Part shown: positions 18,646 through 27,503 of the stretch, in pieces
Position numbering within the stretch: the first letter of the stretch is position 1
How the letters are laid out: each line of letters begins with the position of its first letter
Assembly (NCBI RefSeq): GCF_029625295.1
Contig: NZ_CP121112.1
Location: 1,240,001 to 1,304,000, forward strand
DNA from: Flavobacterium gyeonganense
Lineage (GTDB): Bacteria > Bacteroidota > Bacteroidia > Flavobacteriales > Flavobacteriaceae
Length of the DNA: 64,000 nucleotides
Reading direction: 5' to 3'
The notes under the pieces: generated by a model
Databases searched by the model: none
The model's input: the letters and a program-made list of their open reading frames with translations, nothing else
What the model was told of the DNA's origin: nothing
Program-made: the position numbers and the translations under genes

Positions 18646-18680
18646 CAAAGATAGAATCGCTAAATGAAGACAAAATGAAG
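18646..18680 (-). promoter_or_regulatory. Promoter with TTCATTT direct repeat, gene 1 of the small-protein pair
   Basis: On the minus strand CTTCATTTTGTCTTCATTT (18662-18680) is followed 8 nt later by TATCTTTG (18646-18653). The repeat period is 11 nt, the usual spacing for OmpR-family regulators, and the TTG inside it (18671-18673) lies 17 nt from the -7 box. An almost identical arrangement precedes the paralogue (21170-21204). Inferred to be the binding site of the response regulator encoded between them. Confidence 0.65.
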
Positions 18681-18729
18681 TTTAACATCCATATAAAAAA
18701 TTAACTTTAAATTATATTTTCAGACTTTA

Positions 18730-20046
18730 TTAAAACAACAAAGTAAACACTGTTCCTTCATTTATAACAGAAGAAACTTTTATTTCAATGTGATGAAAAA
18801 CCGCTATACTTTTTGCAATAGCCAGTCCTAACCCCTGTCCTTCCTGTTCAGAATTTACTCTTGTAAAACGGTTAAAAATATTTTCAACCTGAGATTCATT
18901 CAGCCCAATACCGGAATCAGCAATTGAAATAAAATATCGATCCTGTAAAAAACCATCCGAAACTATAATTTCACCATTAGTTGTATTATATTTTATAGCA
19001 TTAGTAACCAGATTATAAATCAGTATGTGAATTAATGTTTTGTTTCCTGTAAAGACAAAATCATGTTTTGTTTCATTACTAAACCGAATTCCCTTGTCCT
19101 CAATCCGATCCTGAAGACCTTCCTGCAATTCATTTATTATGTGCTGAAAATTAATCCTTTCATTTGATTCGTACTGATGATTTTCAATTCTTGAAATCAG
19201 TAACAAATTGTTTATAATTTTCTTCAGCATATCCAAAGTCTTGAGGGAGCCTGCAATTTTATCAATTGCATTATCATCTAATGACTCATTTTGCAAAAGG
19301 TTTTCGAACTTATTTTTCAATAAAGCAATCGGAGTTAAAAGTTCGTGCGAAACATTTGAAATAAACTGTTTTTCTTTTTTAAATACATCTGCAATTCGAT
19401 CCATCATTTGATTCAGAACGAGATCTAGTTCTTTAAAATCTCTTGATTTGGCATTTATTGGCGTATGATCAAAAGCTTCAGGTTCATTAACCCTCCTTAT
19501 CTTTGTGTCAATAATTTTATAAAAAGGCTTAAGCAGATATTCGATGTAAACGGTATCAGCCAAAAAAGTCACCAAAAGAATGACAACCAAAACAATTATA
19601 ATAAAAAACCTGATAATGAATGTAAGATCGTTTACTTCACTAAGGCTGCTTCCTATTTCCAGTTGATAACTCTGATTTCCATATACAAAATGATATTTCA
19701 GTATTCTATATTCATTTTCTTCTCCTTCAATAATCCTGTACTCATTTTTAAACATAGTTCGTTTTTGATGATATCTGGCAGGCATTTTTGAAAGAACTAA
19801 AAATTCGCTGTGAAGCGTTGAAAATTGCGAATATGTTTCTGTTGAATCTCCTTCATTTTCGATAAAATCATTTATCTCCTGTTGATTTAAATGTTCAATA
19901 AATTTTTTCTTTTTTTCTATAAGACCATTATTAATATGCCGATATAGAACATTTTCAACCAAAATAGGCAGCATCAGCCACAAAATCAAAATTACCAACA
20001 ATCTTGTCAGTGCATTAAAAATGGCTAATTGATGTTTTATTTTCAC
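18730..20046 (-). CDS. Sensor histidine kinase
   Basis: A 438-residue membrane kinase. TM1 (about 11-31) and TM2 (about 145-163) bound a roughly 113-residue periplasmic sensor with no domain I recognise. The HisKA region carries phospho-acceptor His234 (FISNVSHELLTPIALLKN). The ATPase domain shows the N box NLVTNAIKYN, the G1 box DSGIGLNESQ, the F box NIFNRF and the G2 box GQGLGLAIAKS. The start is a GTG at 20044-20046, 10 nt after the response-regulator stop, so the two genes form an operon. No terminator separates it from small gene 1, so read-through into that gene is possible. Confidence 0.92.
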   Translation of the reverse strand: MKIKHQLAIFNALTRLLVILILWLMLPILVENVLYRHINNGLIEKKKKFIEHLNQQEINDFIENEGDSTETYSQFSTLHSEFLVLSKMPARYHQKRTMFKNEYRIIEGEENEYRILKYHFVYGNQSYQLEIGSSLSEVNDLTFIIRFFIIIVLVVILLVTFLADTVYIEYLLKPFYKIIDTKIRRVNEPEAFDHTPINAKSRDFKELDLVLNQMMDRIADVFKKEKQFISNVSHELLTPIALLKNKFENLLQNESLDDNAIDKIAGSLKTLDMLKKIINNLLLISRIENHQYESNERINFQHIINELQEGLQDRIEDKGIRFSNETKHDFVFTGNKTLIHILIYNLVTNAIKYNTTNGEIIVSDGFLQDRYFISIADSGIGLNESQVENIFNRFTRVNSEQEGQGLGLAIAKSIAVFHHIEIKVSSVINEGTVFTLLF

Positions 20047-20056
20047 AATAAACTAT

Positions 20057-20731
20057 TTACTCATTTATACGATAACCAACATTGCGAACTGTTTCAAACC
20101 AATCTATAGGAGTATGTTTATCGAGTTTTTTCCGGAGATTTCGAACATGAACATCTATAAAATTCGAATCTGAATTTATTTCTAATATATCTCCCCAAAT
20201 ATGTTCAGTCAATTGGAGACGGGTAATCACCCTGTTTTTATTCAAAACCAAATACTGAAAAATATCAAATTCTTTTTTAGTCAGATTAATCGAAACTTCG
20301 TTAAAAGTAACCTTGTAATCCTGAAGCTGCAATAAAAATCCGTGAATACCTAAATTATTTAATGTAAAACCGTGAATTCTTCGAATTACAGCAAATATTC
20401 TCGCAGCCAATTCTGTCAGGGCAAAAGGCTTTGTCAAATAATCATCTGCCCCGAGATGAAGTCCGTTAATTCGATCGTCTAGTTCCCCGCGCGCTGTCAA
20501 CACAATAACTGCCATTTTAGACTTCGTTTTCCTGACTTCTTTCAAAACCTCAAAACCGTCTCCATCCGGAAGTCCCAAATCCAAAAGCATCGCATCATAA
20601 TCACTAGAGCCAAATTCCTCCAGAGCATCGGCGCAATTATTTGCAATTTTACAGATATAGCCTGACTTGCATAGAAAATCATACACTTCTGCTGCAAGTT
20701 CCTTATTGTCCTCAACAATCAAAATATTCAT
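20057..20731 (-). CDS. OmpR-family response regulator
   Basis: A 224-residue two-domain regulator. The receiver domain has acidic Glu7/Asp8 (ILIVEDN), phospho-acceptor Asp51 (AMLLDLGLPDGDG) and Lys101 (DDYLTKPF). The C-terminal winged helix (about 130-224) contains LTKKEFDIFQYLV and the recognition-helix region FIDVHVRNLRKKL. I chose the ATG at 20729-20731 (MNILIVEDN) over the earlier start, which adds seven non-family residues. It is the first gene of the operon with the kinase. Its likely targets are the two flanking small secreted genes. Confidence 0.93.
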   Translation of the reverse strand: MNILIVEDNKELAAEVYDFLCKSGYICKIANNCADALEEFGSSDYDAMLLDLGLPDGDGFEVLKEVRKTKSKMAVIVLTARGELDDRINGLHLGADDYLTKPFALTELAARIFAVIRRIHGFTLNNLGIHGFLLQLQDYKVTFNEVSINLTKKEFDIFQYLVLNKNRVITRLQLTEHIWGDILEINSDSNFIDVHVRNLRKKLDKHTPIDWFETVRNVGYRINE

Positions 20732-20807
20732 AAGCCTGCTATTTAAACGCAACTAAAATTAATGAATTATCAAAAGTGAAGCTGCGCATTATTAAATATT
20801 TTACGAA

Positions 20808-20839
20808 TGAAAAAAGCTGACAAATTTCTTCATCAGCTT
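20808..20839 (-). terminator. Terminator of small secreted gene 2
   Basis: Minus-strand hairpin with stem AAGCTGA (20833-20839) pairing with TCAGCTT (20814-20820), then a T run (plus-strand A at 20808-20814). It separates the gene from the response regulator. Confidence 0.7.
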
Positions 20840-20916
20840 CTTCAATCGCATTCTCATAATCATTATTCCTGTTTTGCCTCCAATACAATTGTCTGAAAGC
20901 AAAACAAAAACAATTA

Positions 20917-21126
20917 TTATTTTTTCATTTTTGCGGTTTCAGTTTTTGGAGCTTCTGCTTTAGTTTCCGTTTTTTCTATTTTTGCTTTTTTAGAAGTTTT
21001 GTGTTTAGGATTTTTTGTTGCTTTTACTTCTTTAGCCGGAATTTCTTTTCCATTTTTTGCAGGAAATGCATGAACCATTGCGCTTGTTCCTAAAACTGCT
21101 ACTAATAACATTACTAAATTTCTCAT
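20917..21126 (-). CDS. Small secreted Lys/Ala-rich protein (paralogue 2)
   Basis: Sixty-nine residues: signal peptide MRNLVMLLVAVLGTSAMVHA followed by a basic, low-complexity tail (KEVKATKNPKHKTSKKAKIE, ending EAPKTETAKMKK). It aligns with paralogue 1 through the signal peptide and the KEVKA region, then by composition. It lies just upstream of the response regulator with its own terminator. The promoter at 21170-21204 carries the same direct repeat as paralogue 1. No known domain is visible; the secreted part is too charged to fold alone and probably binds anionic envelope polymers or is unstructured (inference). Confidence 0.8.
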   Translation of the reverse strand: MRNLVMLLVAVLGTSAMVHAFPAKNGKEIPAKEVKATKNPKHKTSKKAKIEKTETKAEAPKTETAKMKK

Positions 21127-21169
21127 GATTTCTAAGATTTAAGAATTAATAACCTTTTAATTTATATGT

Positions 21170-21204
21170 CAAAATTAAGTTCGAAAAATGAAGCCAAAAT
21201 GAAG
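21170..21204 (-). promoter_or_regulatory. Promoter with TTCATTT direct repeat, gene 2 of the small-protein pair
   Basis: Minus strand CTTCATTTTGGCTTCATTT (21186-21204), 8 nt, then TAATTTTG (21170-21177). It has one mismatch in 19 to the element at 18662-18680, with identical spacing to the -7 box and an identical TTG-17-TAnnTTTG layout. Confidence 0.65.
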
Positions 21205-21419
21205 AAATCACCAGATATGAGGATTTAACTAGATATTAACGTTTTGCCGATTTTGAAATGTAGAAATGATAAAAGTTCATTTTAGCAACTTCATATTAAC
21301 AGCCACAACTACTCACATTGATAAAATGGATTTATATAACTTACATAGTGAAAAAAAATGTTGTTAGTCTAATTTTATGAAAACCCAATTGTTTATTTTT
21401 ACAGACTAATATTTTTTAT

Positions 21420-24270
21420 ATGTCAACTCAAAAACGTCTTTTTCTTCTAGATGCTTATGCACTAATTTTTCGTGGATATTATGCCTTTATAAAAAACCCG
21501 AGAATCAACTCAAAAGGAATGGACACCTCTGCAATTATGGGTTTTATGAACTCCTTATTGGATGTTATTAAAAGAGAAAAACCAGATCATTTAGCCGTTG
21601 CTTTTGATAAAGAAGGAAGCCACGCGAGAACAGAAATGTTTGCCGAATATAAAGCTAACCGCGACGAAACTCCCGAAGCTATTAAAATTGCTGTTCCTTA
21701 TATTCAGGAATTATTAAAAGCCATGCATATTCCAATTATTGAACTTGCAGGTTGTGAAGCTGATGATTTAATTGGTACAATTGCCAAACAAGCCGAAAAA
21801 CAAAACTATAAGGTTTATATGGTAACACCTGATAAGGATTTTGCCCAACTAGTTTCTGAAAATATATTTATGTACAAACCTGCCCGAATGGGTAATGGAA
21901 TCGAAATTTGGGGTATTCCGGAAGTTTTGGCAAAATTTGAAGTTGAAAGACCAGAACAGGTAATTGATTTTCTTGGAATGATGGGTGATGCTGTCGATAA
22001 TATTCCCGGATTGCCTGGAGTTGGTGAAGTTACGGCTAAAAAATTCCTGAAAGAATTTGGTTCGATGGAAAATCTTCTGGCTAATACAGATAAGCTGAAG
22101 GGCAAAATGAAAGAAAACATCGAAGCCAACAAAGAAAAAGGTATTTTATCTAAAAAACTGGCAGCAATTATGTGTGATTGTGATGTTACTTTTAATGAAG
22201 AAGATTACGAACTTTCAAGACCAGACATTGAAAAAACAGATGCTATTTTTCAGGAATTAGAATTCAGAAGAATGGCAGAACAGTTTGATAATTTGTTTAA
22301 AGTTGGAGGAGGAAACGAATTAGCAAATAATAGTCCTGCTGATGCCAAATTATACAAAAAACCACAGCCAAAGAATGAAGACCAATTTGATCTTTTTGGC
22401 GGAGGCGGCACCACTCTTGATGAAAGTGCCGAAGCTGCAAGAAATTCATTTTACAATACTTTAGAAAATACTGAACATTCGTATCAGACTATCCAAGGTG
22501 ATTTAGGGATCAAATTGCTTTTGCAGAATTTAGAAAAACAGACTTCTGTTTGCTTCGACACAGAGACTACAGGAATCGATGCTTTGCATGCAGAATTAGT
22601 GGGAATGTCTTTCTCTTACGAAAAAGGAAAAGCTTTTTATATACCGTTTCCGGAAAACCAGGAAGAAGCTCAGGCATTAGTTAATAAATTTGTTCCGTTT
22701 TTTGAAAATGAAAATATTGAGAAAATCGGGCAAAACTTAAAGTACGATTTAAAAATCCTTTCTAATTATGGTGTCAACGTAAAAGGAAAACTTTTTGATA
22801 CCATGATTGCGCATTATCTGATTAATCCGGATATGCGTCACAATATGGATATTTTAGCCGAAACGTATTTGAAATATTCTCCAAAATCTATTGAAACTTT
22901 AATTGGTAAAAAAGGGAAAAATCAGCTTTCTATGCGCGATGTTCCTTTAGAAGATATTAAAGAATATGCTGCCGAAGATGCCGATATTACTTTACAATTA
23001 AAAGAAATCTTCACTGCCGAATTAGACAAAACCGAAACCAAAAAGCTTTTTGACGAAATTGAAATTCCACTAGTAAGTGTTTTGGCTGATATGGAAACTG
23101 AAGGCATTCGTCTGGATGTGGAATTTTTAAAAGCGATGTCTTCTGAAATGGACATTGAAATCAAATCTTTAGAAGAAAAAATCTATGAAACTGCCGGGGA
23201 GAAATTCAACCTGGCTTCCCCAAAACAGTTAGGCGATATTTTATTTGACAAACTTAAAATTGGCGGAGCAAAACAAAAGAAAACCAAAACCGGTCAATAT
23301 GCAACCGGAGAAGAAGTTTTGACTTATTTAGCCAATGACAATCCAATTGTAAAACAAATTCTGGACTGGCGTCAAATGGTAAAACTGCAAAGCACTTATA
23401 TTTTAGCTCTACCAGAACAGGTTGACAAAAAGACTTTACGTGTTCATACTGATTATATGCAGACGGTTGCCGCAACAGGACGTTTGAGTTCTAATAATCC
23501 AAACCTACAAAACATTCCAATTCGTACCGAAAGAGGACGTCAAATTCGTAAAGCCTTTGTGGCCCGCGATGAAAACCATACTTTAATCTCTGCGGATTAC
23601 TCGCAGATTGAACTTAGAATTATTGCTGCATTAAGTGGAGAAGAAAATATGATTAAAGCTTTTCAGGATGGAGAAGACATTCACAAAGCAACTGCATCAA
23701 AAGTTTTTAACGTTCCTTTAGGCGAAGTTTCACGCGAACAGAGAAGCAACGCCAAAACTGTAAATTTCGGCATTATCTATGGAGTTTCAGCTTTCGGATT
23801 GAGCAACCAGACTTCGTTATCAAGAAGCGAAAGCGCTGCTTTGATTGAAGCCTATTACAACACTTATCCTAAGTTAAAATCATACATTTCAGATCAGGTT
23901 GAGTTCGCACGTGAAAATGGCTACGTACAAACGATTTTAGGACGTCGACGTTATTTAAAAGATATAAACTCTGCAAACGCAGTTGTTAGGAGTGCTGCCG
24001 AACGAAATGCTGTAAATGCTCCAATTCAAGGAAGTGCCGCAGACGTTATTAAAATTGCAATGATTAACATCCATAAAAAACTTAAGGAAGAAAACTGGAA
24101 ATCGAAAATGCTACTTCAGGTACATGATGAGCTTGTATTCGACGTATATAATGACGAATTAGAAAAAAATCCAGCCTATGATCAAACACGAAATGGAAAA
24201 CGCCTTTAAAATGGCCGTTCCACTAGAAGTTGAACTTGGATTAGGTAAAGATTGGTTAGAAGCGCATTAA
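21420..24270 (+). CDS. polA: DNA polymerase I, last ~35 codons out of frame
   Basis: Repair and Okazaki-fragment polymerase. Order: 5'-3' exonuclease (about 1-290), 3'-5' exonuclease with an intact first motif FDTETTG near residue 379 (proofreading likely active), and the polymerase domain with motif A DYSQIELRIIAAL, motif B RSNAKTVNFGIIYG and motif C LQVHDELVFDV. The frame as given stops at 24209 after a foreign tail (NPAYDQTRNGKRL). With six instead of seven A at 24163-24169 it continues as EKIQPMIKHEMENAFK and ends GLGKDWLEAH at 24270, the normal polA C-terminus, giving 949 residues. polA is a core gene, so an extra base from sequencing is the best explanation. Confidence 0.93.
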
Positions 24271-24288
24271 AAAGGTACCACTCCATAA

Positions 24289-24329
24289 AAAACAAAGCGT
24301 CCCGAAATTAAGTTGGGACGCTTTGTTTT
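24289..24329. terminator. Bidirectional terminator, polA / DUF5362 gene
   Basis: Perfect 15-bp arms AAAACAAAGCGTCCC (24289-24303) and GGGACGCTTTGTTTT (24315-24329). Its position after 24270, not after 24209, supports the longer polA. Confidence 0.92.
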
Positions 24330-24346
24330 ATTTGATATTAACTATA

Positions 24347-24802
24347 TTATGATAGCAATCCTCCAATAACAGCAAATACTAATATCAATCCGTACAAAAT
24401 CATAATAGACAAAGTAAAGATTCCGATGAATTTATAATGTGATTTTAAGTATTCGAAAGAATTGGTCAATGCTTCTGAGTCATTTTCCCTAAAAGCTTTT
24501 TTTGCATTTGCAGCGAATTTATTTAAGTAATACACTGGAAAAAAATAAATCGCTGCCAAAGCAAAATAAACAACTCCAATCACTACTCCAAAAGAACCAC
24601 CCATTCCGCCCATTCCAGGAACTGTACTTCCCAGCGTTGAAAAAAGAGTCCCGGCAAACAAAGCTATAACAGCCATGATTGCAACGCCTATAAACCCAAG
24701 GATGGATAAGAAATAAGCCCATTTTGCGGTTTCTTTTAAAAAGCCTTTTGCAGATTCATCGAGATGCAGCTCAAATTTTTCAAAAACTGAAGTTTCTTCC
24801 AT
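24347..24802 (-). CDS. DUF5362-type membrane protein
   Basis: A 151-residue membrane protein with four hydrophobic segments (about 28-55, 67-90, a short one, and 126-150). A Gly/Met-rich loop (GSTVPGMGGMGGSFG) separates the first two. The soluble link KFAANAKKAFRENDSEALTN between segments and the N-terminal LDESAKGFLKETAKWAYFL fit the DUF5362 family seen in Bacteroidota. The function is unknown. It has its own promoter box and shares a terminator with polA. Confidence 0.75.
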   Translation of the reverse strand: MEETSVFEKFELHLDESAKGFLKETAKWAYFLSILGFIGVAIMAVIALFAGTLFSTLGSTVPGMGGMGGSFGVVIGVVYFALAAIYFFPVYYLNKFAANAKKAFRENDSEALTNSFEYLKSHYKFIGIFTLSIMILYGLILVFAVIGGLLS

Positions 24803-24827
24803 TGTAATATTTTTTCTGGTTAAGCAA

Positions 24828-24835
24828 CAAACATA
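24828..24835 (-). promoter_or_regulatory. -7 box of the DUF5362 gene
   Basis: TATGTTTG on the minus strand, 25 nt upstream of the ATG. Confidence 0.5.
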
Positions 24836-24894
24836 AGAAAAATATTGTTTAAAAAAACTGGATCAAAAATTCTAAAAATAAAAATTGAGCAAAA

Positions 24895-24925
24895 AAAAAC
24901 CACCACATTTCTGTGATGGTTTTTT
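24895..24925 (-). terminator. Terminator of tRNA-Thr copy 1
   Basis: Hairpin AAACCACCACA / TGTGATGGTTT around TTTC, ending one base from the tRNA 3' end, with a T tract on the minus strand. It is a slightly diverged copy of the hairpin at 25076-25101. Confidence 0.75.
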
Positions 24926-24926
24926 G

Positions 24927-25000
24927 AGCCGATAGAGGGACTCGAACCCACGACCTGCTGATTACAAATCAGCTGCTCTAGCCAGCTGAGCTACATCGGC
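24927..25000 (-). tRNA. tRNA-Thr (anticodon TGT), copy 1
   Basis: Minus strand: acceptor GCCGATG / TATCGGC (one G-T pair), D-arm GCTCAGCTGGCTAGAGC, anticodon stem CTGAT/ATCAG around loop TTTGTAA (anticodon TGT), T-arm GTGGG TTCGAGT CCCTC. It is 74 nt, CCA not encoded, and identical in sequence to the copy at 25108-25181. Confidence 0.96.
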
Positions 25001-25014
25001 CTATTTAACGGGTG

Positions 25015-25044
25015 CAAAGATAAAATTGTTTTTTACATTTCCAA
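25015..25044 (-). promoter_or_regulatory. Promoter of tRNA-Thr copy 1
   Basis: TATCTTTG (25015-25022) and TTG (25042-25044) on the minus strand, spacing 19 nt, followed by the start region GCACCCG. Confidence 0.75.
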
Positions 25045-25075
25045 AATAAATTTGACACCTTTCTCTATAATTAAA

Positions 25076-25101
25076 AAACCATCACATTTCTGTGATGGTT
25101 T
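25076..25101 (-). terminator. Terminator of tRNA-Thr copy 2
   Basis: Perfect hairpin AAACCATCACA / TGTGATGGTTT with a 4-nt loop, six bases beyond the tRNA 3' end. Confidence 0.75.
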
Positions 25102-25107
25102 CCGTTG

Positions 25108-25181
25108 AGCCGATAGAGGGACTCGAACCCACGACCTGCTGATTACAAATCAGCTGCTCTAGCCAGCTGAGCTACATCGGC
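25108..25181 (-). tRNA. tRNA-Thr (anticodon TGT), copy 2
   Basis: Same 74-nt gene as copy 1, 107 bp upstream of it on the minus strand. The promoter, tRNA and terminator are all duplicated, so the unit arose by tandem duplication. Confidence 0.96.
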
Positions 25182-25194
25182 CTCATTACGGGTG

Positions 25195-25224
25195 CAAATA
25201 TAAAGCGGTTTTTGGTTTTGCCAA
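25195..25224 (-). promoter_or_regulatory. Promoter of tRNA-Thr copy 2
   Basis: TATATTTG (25195-25202) and TTG (25222-25224) on the minus strand, spacing 19 nt, followed by GCACCCG as at copy 1. Confidence 0.75.
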
Positions 25225-25257
25225 AATAAATCTGCACTTTTTTATACTTTTTTTCGC

Positions 25258-25524
25258 TTATAACGCGTTGATTTTTTCAATCAATTGATTAGCAGTTTGT
25301 TCTAATTCAACATTGATTTGTTTAAAGTGTGCTTTTTTATTTTCAACGTTTTTTGCGTTCACTTTTGTAATCAAAGTATCAAATGCAGCAATAGCTTCAT
25401 CGATTAAAGCATTCGTTTCCGGAGTTGGATTTCCTGTTGTAGACATCTCAAACAAGTAAACTGCTTCAATAATATCTCCTAATACGAAGTTGATGTCTTT
25501 TTTTAAATTCTTAACGTTTGCCAT
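25258..25524 (-). CDS. Conserved hypothetical protein, 88 aa, helical
   Basis: A soluble, acidic, mostly helical protein (MANVKNLKKDINFVLGDIIE, then AIAAFDTLITKVNAKNVENK). No signal peptide, membrane segment or catalytic motif is seen. I recognise it only as a type of short protein frequently annotated as hypothetical in Flavobacteriaceae. It has its own -7 box, lies 58 bp downstream of manA and precedes the tRNA-Thr pair on the same strand. Function unknown. Confidence 0.75.
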   Translation of the reverse strand: MANVKNLKKDINFVLGDIIEAVYLFEMSTTGNPTPETNALIDEAIAAFDTLITKVNAKNVENKKAHFKQINVELEQTANQLIEKINAL

Positions 25525-25552
25525 TTTTTATTTTAATTTAAATTTGCGTCTG

Positions 25553-25560
25553 CAAAAGTA
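25553..25560 (-). promoter_or_regulatory. -7 box of the 88-aa gene
   Basis: TACTTTTG on the minus strand, 28 nt upstream of the ATG. Confidence 0.5.
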
Positions 25561-25582
25561 CATATTATCTTTAGAATATATG

Positions 25583-26550
25583 TTAAGAAATGTAAATTTC
25601 TAAAATTGAAGCATTTCCACTCAAAACAAAACCTTTTATCTCAGCAGGAACCAAAATTGTATCCCCTTTTTTATAGGAGTGCTGAAAACCATCGTATTCA
25701 ATTTCAAAACTTCCTTCAATGCACATATAAACTGTAAAGGTTTCCCCAGATTTAACAACTTCTATTTTATTTTCTAACGGAATGAAATTGGTTGTAAAAT
25801 AAGGACAATCAACTACTAGATTTGACACATTGGTCTTTTTCTCGTAAATTTTCTGCGTATTAACTTTATTATAATTAATTGCGTCAAGTGCAAGATCTAC
25901 ATGCAATTCCCTTGTATTTCCCTGTGCATCTTTACGGTCAAAATCATATAAGCGATATGTTATATCTGAAGTCTGCTGAATTTCAGCTACAACCAGTCCT
26001 GCCCCTATTGCATGTACAGTTCCGGTTTCTAAAAAGAAAACATCCCCTGATTTTGCTTTAACATCGTCTAAGATAGAAACTAAAGTTTTATTATTTAAAT
26101 GTTTCAAATATTCTTCTTTACTTGAATCTTCTTTAAAGCCTACAATAATCCTGGCATCTGTATCAGACTGCATTACATACCACATTTCGGTCTTTCCAAA
26201 AGAATTATGACGCTCTTTCGCCAGTTTATCATTTGGATGAACCTGGATCGAAAGATCTTCACGTGCATCTAAATATTTAAAAAGCAGCGGAAATTGTTTA
26301 CCGAAACGCTTGTAAACTGACGTTCCCAAAATTTCTTCCGGCATATCATCAATAAGATCCATTAGGGATTTTCCTTTCAACTCTCCTTCAGCCACAATAC
26401 TGACATCTCCTTCTACAGTTGAAAGTTCCCAGCTCTCACCAGTAATTTTTGAAGTAATTGATTTATTTAATATAGTTTTAAGTTTTTCTCCCCCCAGATT
26501 CTTTCTTTTAGAATCGGCTGGAATTGTAAAGGGTATAAATTCGATTTCAT
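25583..26550 (-). CDS. manA: Type I mannose-6-phosphate isomerase, frame interrupted near N-terminus
   Basis: Interconverts mannose-6-phosphate and fructose-6-phosphate, feeding GDP-sugar synthesis for surface glycans. The in-frame part shows the zinc-site motif QVHPNDKLA, the FGKTEMWYVM strand and AGLVVAEIQQTSD. The family N-terminus is upstream in another frame: ATG at 26548-26550 gives MKSNLYPLQFQPILKERIWG. The two frames meet at the G run 26490-26495 (minus strand); seven instead of six G would read IWGGEKL and give 322 residues. Without the repair only an N-truncated protein from a GTG at 26395 is possible. It is last in the idi-queD-bcp-manA operon. Confidence 0.85.
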
Positions 26551-26610
26551 ACTTTAATTTTAAGGCTAATATTTATAATTAAATAAAAAGGTACTATTAT
26601 TTTTGCTAAC

Positions 26611-27069
26611 CTACAACACCAATTCTTTAATTGTATCCAGTGCTTTCGGAATGTGACTGGCGGCATTTATACTGTCAAAAATCAAAATCACGACGCCATT
26701 TCTGTCAATAACATATGTTACCCTTCCAGGCAAAAGTCCGAATAAGTTATTTTTAACTCCAAAAAGGTGCCTTAATTTCTTGTCCTGATCTGACAATAAG
26801 ATAAAAGGCAATTCATGTTTTTTAGCAAACTTCTGGTGCGATTTTACACTGTCACTGCTTATCCCAATTACCTCAGCACCTAAATCCTTAAAATCTTCAT
26901 ATTGATCCCTAAAACTACATGCCTCGGTAGTACATCCCGGTGTATTGTCTTTGGGATAAAAATAAATCACTAGTGGCTTTCGACCCAAAACACTTCGGCT
27001 TTCAAAAACTTCTCCGTGACTATCTTTTGCAGTAAAATTCGGAACTATATCTCCTATTTTCAATGACAT
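26611..27069 (-). CDS. bcp: Thioredoxin-dependent thiol peroxidase (Bcp/PrxQ)
   Basis: A cytoplasmic peroxiredoxin that reduces hydroperoxides, 152 residues. Peroxidatic Cys46 and resolving Cys51 are in PKDNTPGCTTEACSFRD, the atypical 2-Cys PrxQ arrangement. The family core IGISSDSVKSHQKFAKK and VTYVIDRNGVV is intact. It starts 3 nt after the queD stop and is followed 60 bp later by manA, so it is co-transcribed. Confidence 0.95.
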   Translation of the reverse strand: MSLKIGDIVPNFTAKDSHGEVFESRSVLGRKPLVIYFYPKDNTPGCTTEACSFRDQYEDFKDLGAEVIGISSDSVKSHQKFAKKHELPFILLSDQDKKLRHLFGVKNNLFGLLPGRVTYVIDRNGVVILIFDSINAASHIPKALDTIKELVL

Positions 27070-27072
27070 TTA

Positions 27073-27483
27073 TTATTCTCCTTTATAAGTTACAAAATTG
27101 CGGTCTGTTTCATAAAGCACGACTTCTAAATCAAAATCGGGCTGAATTCTTTTTCTGATTTTATTCCATATCACAACGGCAATATTTTCTGCAGTTGGAT
27201 TCAAATCCTGAAACTCCGGAACATCCAGATTCAGGTTTTTGTGATCAAACGGAACTTCTACTTCTTCACGTATAATATCCGCTAATATTTTCACATCTAA
27301 AACAAAACCGGTTTCCGGGTCAATTTTTCCTGTAACACTTACTGTTAAACCATAATTATGACCATGAAAACTAGGATTGTTACATTTTCCAAAAACTTCA
27401 TCATTTTTTTCAAATGTCCAGTCTTTTCTATATAATCGATGTGCAGCATTAAAATGCGCTTTTCTTGATATGGTTACTTTCAT
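27073..27483 (-). CDS. queD: 6-carboxytetrahydropterin synthase (QueD family)
   Basis: Converts dihydroneopterin triphosphate to 6-carboxytetrahydropterin in queuosine synthesis; the wider family includes PTPS. At 136 residues it has zinc ligands His15 (FNAAHRL), His40 and His42 (SFHGHNYGL) and the catalytic Cys34 (FGKCNNP), plus the DHKNLN and NPTAENIA motifs. There are no queC/E/F neighbours here. It sits between idi (20-nt gap) and bcp (3-nt gap) in one operon. Confidence 0.92.
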   Translation of the reverse strand: MKVTISRKAHFNAAHRLYRKDWTFEKNDEVFGKCNNPSFHGHNYGLTVSVTGKIDPETGFVLDVKILADIIREEVEVPFDHKNLNLDVPEFQDLNPTAENIAVVIWNKIRKRIQPDFDLEVVLYETDRNFVTYKGE

Positions 27484-27503
27484 TAGGTTATGGTTAGCAG
27501 GTT

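Noticed and set aside
20761..20781. Degenerate TTCA repeat upstream of the response regulator as an autoregulation site
   Set aside because: Only partial match with 14-nt spacing and an imperfect -7 box; too weak to annotate.
21276..21294. TTCAT repeat upstream of polA as a third site of the regulator
   Set aside because: Half-sites are 14 nt apart instead of 11 and no matching TAnnTTTG box follows.
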